Positions 60,983-64,000 of a DNA stretch of 64,000 nt are shown in pieces. Location of the stretch: assembly GCA_013396915.1 (NCBI GenBank), contig VWZL01002056.1:375292-439291 (forward strand), read 5' to 3'. The notes beneath the pieces are model-generated. The model was not told the origin of the DNA, ran no database searches, and was given only the letters and a program-made list of their open reading frames with translations. The position numbers and the translations under genes were made by a program. The stretch's first letter is position 1. Every line of letters begins with the position of its first letter. Origin of the DNA: Stercorarius parasiticus (lineage: Eukaryota; Chordata; Aves; Charadriiformes; Stercorariidae).

Positions 60983-63638
60983 CTAAAAAAAGAAGCAAAC
61001 AAAGCCATCCCAAAGTTAACAGATTTTATTAACAAACAACACAAAAATGTTTTTGCAACTGACTTAATGATTTGAAGGGATTGCTGGGTTTCCTGAGAAG
61101 CCACATTCGAAAGCCTTCTCAATTTTCTGTTATGCTAAAACATTCCTGTTAGTACCAAAAAAATGAAGAGCATGAAGTTTCCTGAAGACAAAAAAACCCA
61201 TAAATTAAAGAAATCTTTTCAATACTTAGGCACAGTCAGAGATAACAGAAGCATATGGGTACTTGGCTGCAGCTGAACACACACAACAGCTTTTCCTTCA
61301 TCTGCTCATCCCCTCAATCCTGGCTATATATTCCCACTACCTTCCCTGCAATCCTGTGCCCCTCCAGGTGAACTGACCCAAGCTGCAAAATCAGCTGAAA
61401 AACATCACAGAAAATAAAGAAAAAAAAAAAAGTTTTTGACTTGTTTAACAAGTTGAATCAGCCTATGAAGGAAGCTTTGAAGATGAGCAGAAGATCCAAC
61501 AGAACAGCAGCAAAGGATAAGAGAAAAGACAGCACAGTGGAGACTGAACCAGCCCAACTCTTCTGTCTAACTGCTTCGCTTAGACACTAATGAAGAAAGT
61601 AAGTATTTTTATAATGAAAAAGTATGAGAAGGTTACAGAGCTATTAAAGCTGCTGTGCAGCTGGCAGTTCAGACAATAGAATTGGCAATTAAGCTCAATC
61701 CTTATTCTCATGTTTGTTTCTTCCCTATATAATAGATATCTAGGATCAAATCGAAATTTTTATTCCATTTAAGTTTAATAAATCGTTAAAGCAAGGAAGA
61801 TGCCTTTCGACTTTAAATTATGATCCTACAGATCAGTCAAATATTGTGTAAAAGCACACACTTGTTTTATACAATTATTATTACTAACTAATAATAAAGC
61901 CAATATAACTGAACAAAATGATCCTCCCATCAAAGGTTGCGATTTACATAAAAGATTAAAATACTACACTTTCCAACTCAACACTACGCTTTCACTGAAG
62001 ATCACTTTTCCTTTATGTTTGATGATCTTGAGCAGGGCCGTACCTCCAAGACATAAAGCTTTCAATGATGTGCCAATTTAAGAAGCTATTGTCCGGGGAC
62101 TACACCCCATCACCATTTTTATCAGTGCAGACAACTTCTGAGACACAAACCCTGTAAACCCTCCATTCCTACTTCAGTTTTGAAGACGTATGAAAAACAA
62201 ACAAAATCCAACTGACCAACAAACACCCACTCCCAGCCTGGTTAAAAGCACCGCCCCACAAATAGCTCTCAGGAAAGATGAGAAAAAGTGGGACATGGAG
62301 TTCCAGCGTTTGAACGAACAGCTGGGACACTACGCAAGGTGCTACTGGGTCCAAAGTCCCTTTTCTCATCAAGCAGGCACCTCGAGAACCTTGGGCCGCA
62401 CAGTGAGCAGGTCAGCTGCGCTAACTCGGGCTGCAGCCTCTTTCTATACAAGAAAACAACACAACCAAAACAGTACCACAACTACTACTACAAAAAAAAA
62501 AAAAAAACAACAAACTCCAACACAATCTTTTTTAAGAAGTGCTTCTCTTAAGAATTTTATATTTTTAAGGACCTCGTTGTTTACAAATACCCACATAAAT
62601 GACTCTTGTTCATTTTTAGAAATATAACTGTTTTCTTGCCTCAACAGCAGCTTCATGTATACTTTTTCCATATTCTTACCCAGAACTCCTGCCTCAAAAC
62701 CCTGCAGCTAGCACCTTCATCTCCAGTAACTACTCAAACAGACAGTAAATTAGACCCGTGCAAACAGCAGACCAGGTATCTCTACTCATACAGAGATCTC
62801 AAGTGCAGAAACTCCCTCAAAAACCCCAGCCAAACAGGTCTGTGAAGCATGAGACTGTGCTGTGTCTTTTCAGTGAAAAACAGCTCTTCTAAAAGGCAGA
62901 GCTGTGAGACTCAGCAAGGGAGATCCACGATCAAGTCTTCCTCTTCATAAGGCACCCAGCCTCAAAATCACAGTTTAACCTTACTGAGAATCCCCGACAC
63001 AAAAGTAGGCGCTATTCTGCTGCTTCAGCAGTAAAATTTCAGAGCAGCCGTATCTGTATAAGGAAATTGAAAGTTACAGAGTTTATACAACACAGGAAGA
63101 CAAAAAGCCATGCCTGCTCTCCAGTTACATCCTTATGAACCGTAAGGGAAGCCTTACAAGCAAAACCCTGAGAAAGCATCAGTTTATCAATGCACGACCT
63201 AAAATATACAATGTAAAAATGGTTATTAAAAAAAAAAAAGGAACGAGCAAATTTATAGCCGGTTTGGGGAGATTTCTCTCTTCATTTTCCAGGTGACTAC
63301 TTTCTGCTCAAAACGCCTGGCATTTGTAGCTAGGAGTTGAAAATTAAGACACCCAGACGCCACCCTTCGCCTGCCATTCCCCTGAGCGAATTCAGACCCG
63401 GCACACCGGGCCACCACCGCACCTCTCCGGCGGGCCGCGCCACAAAGGCCGTCCTAAGCCCCCGCAGTCCCGCGGCCCCCCGTTAGCGCCGCTAGGGACT
63501 CCCCGGCAGGGCCCTGAGGCCTCGGGCCTGCGGGCCCCGTCGGAGCGGCGGCACCTCCGCGACCCCCCCACACGGTCCTGCGCTTATCCCCCCCCAGCCC
63601 CGGCGAGGAAGCTGCTCCCCAGGCGCCGGCCTCCGTAC
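60983..63638 (-). other. COPB1: COPB1 intron 1 (inferred)
   Basis: The 3' splice site is clear (TTTTTTTAG before 60982), but the 5' end depends on the inferred donor near 63638. Most of the intron is AT-rich. It holds A-rich tracts (about 61421-61431, 62491-62506 and 63226-63239) and no transposon that I recognise. The part above about 63360 belongs to the CpG island. Confidence 0.6.
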
Positions 63639-63935
63639 CCGGCGGCGCGGCAGCCCGGTGCGGTGGAGTCGGACCCGGTGCGGAGCTCTGCCCGCGGCGA
63701 TCGCGCTCCGGCGATGGCTGACGTGGAGCCGCGCCCTCCCCGGGCCACATCGATAGTACGGCGGCCTTAGCGGGACACGCCTCACGCCCGCACGGTAACG
63801 CGAAAGGGGCGGGCGAGGGCAGGACCGCCACGAGGCGAGGAGGGGCTTCCGCCTCTGACATCATGGCCTCGTGGGAGACAACGTCAGCGCTGCGGGGAGG
63901 CGGGTTTTCCTTGCGCAGGCCGAGTTAGGGGGGGC
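63360..63935 (-). promoter_or_regulatory. COPB1: CpG-island promoter of COPB1 with probable non-coding first exon
   Basis: This stretch is very rich in G, C and CpG, unlike the AT-rich DNA around it, and sits just upstream of the gene as expected for a housekeeping coat protein. The start codon is in exon 2, so exon 1 must be non-coding and lie here. A plausible donor is GTACGG at 63638 reading down, giving an exon end near 63639. I see no TATA box. Possible sites are an ETS-like CTTCCG (63846-63851), a CRE-like TGACATCA (63856-63863) and a UPRE-like TGACGTGG (63719-63726). The transcription start cannot be fixed from sequence. A long minus-strand open frame here (63454-63864) is explained by high GC. 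Confidence 0.75.
63719..63726 (+). promoter_or_regulatory. UPRE-like motif TGACGTGG
   Basis: TGACGTGG is the core of the unfolded protein response element bound by XBP1 and ATF6. COPI genes are known to be raised by secretory stress regulators, so the site fits the gene. An eight-base match in a GC-rich promoter can arise by chance, and no CCAAT box at ERSE spacing was seen. Confidence 0.35.
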
Positions 63936-64000
63936 GGGGATCGGATCAGTAAATCCGCGGGATCCCCTCCCCAAAAATAATAATAGGAAAAAAAAAAAAC

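Noticed and set aside
63454..63864. Minus-strand open frame of 136 codons in the CpG island
   Set aside because: Proline/glycine/alanine-rich reading typical of GC-rich DNA, with no similarity that I recognise. COPB1 starts in exon 2.
1..64000. CRISPR arrays, bacterial operons, tRNA genes
   Set aside because: No regularly spaced repeats and no convincing tRNA B box or cloverleaf. The window is vertebrate nuclear DNA.

Overview
The window is vertebrate nuclear DNA, almost certainly from a bird. The evidence is chicken-repeat-1 (CR1) LINE copies ending in the typical ATTCTATGA-type tail, a solo LTR of a kind I know from bird genomes, compact GT-AG introns, and one full vertebrate gene with a CpG-island promoter. 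It is an assembled sequence: there is a 28-base N gap at 11595-11622 and one n at 44964.

The only protein-coding gene I can support is COPB1, coatomer subunit beta, on the minus strand from a CpG island near 63.4-63.9 kb down to a poly(A) signal at 43967-43972. I placed 21 coding exons by matching splice sites and reading phase. They join without a frameshift or internal stop to 2862 nt (953 codons plus stop), the length I recall for mammalian COPB1. One intron, between coding exons 1 and 2, uses a GC donor; all others are GT-AG. The start ATG (60924-60926) has an in-frame TAA four codons upstream and A at -3. A non-coding first exon is inferred inside the CpG island.

Positions 1-43.9 kb lie beyond the 3' end of COPB1 and appear intergenic. 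I found no convincing exon or RNA gene there. In mammals RRAS2 lies on this side of COPB1 in the same orientation, but I saw no RAS-family exon. Recognisable content is repeats. Minus-strand CR1 copies lie at 1-205, 11117-12108 (with reverse-transcriptase remains and the N gap), 33845-35148 (reverse transcriptase with a damaged catalytic motif) and 35149-35262. Much older plus-strand CR1-like fragments lie near 680-1015 and 5560-6240. A 5S-rRNA-derived SINE-like element starts at 24166, and several faint MIR-like pieces are present. The rest is unannotated AT-rich DNA.

Inside COPB1, transposons are few and both recognised insertions are antisense to the gene: a solo LTR at 50802-51435 that itself contains a CR1 tail (50871-50990), and a second CR1 tail at 46961-47049. 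I found no undescribed multi-gene system. The observations most worth a second look are the GC-AG intron, the 5S-derived element, the nested LTR/CR1 insertion and a UPRE-like motif in the COPB1 promoter.
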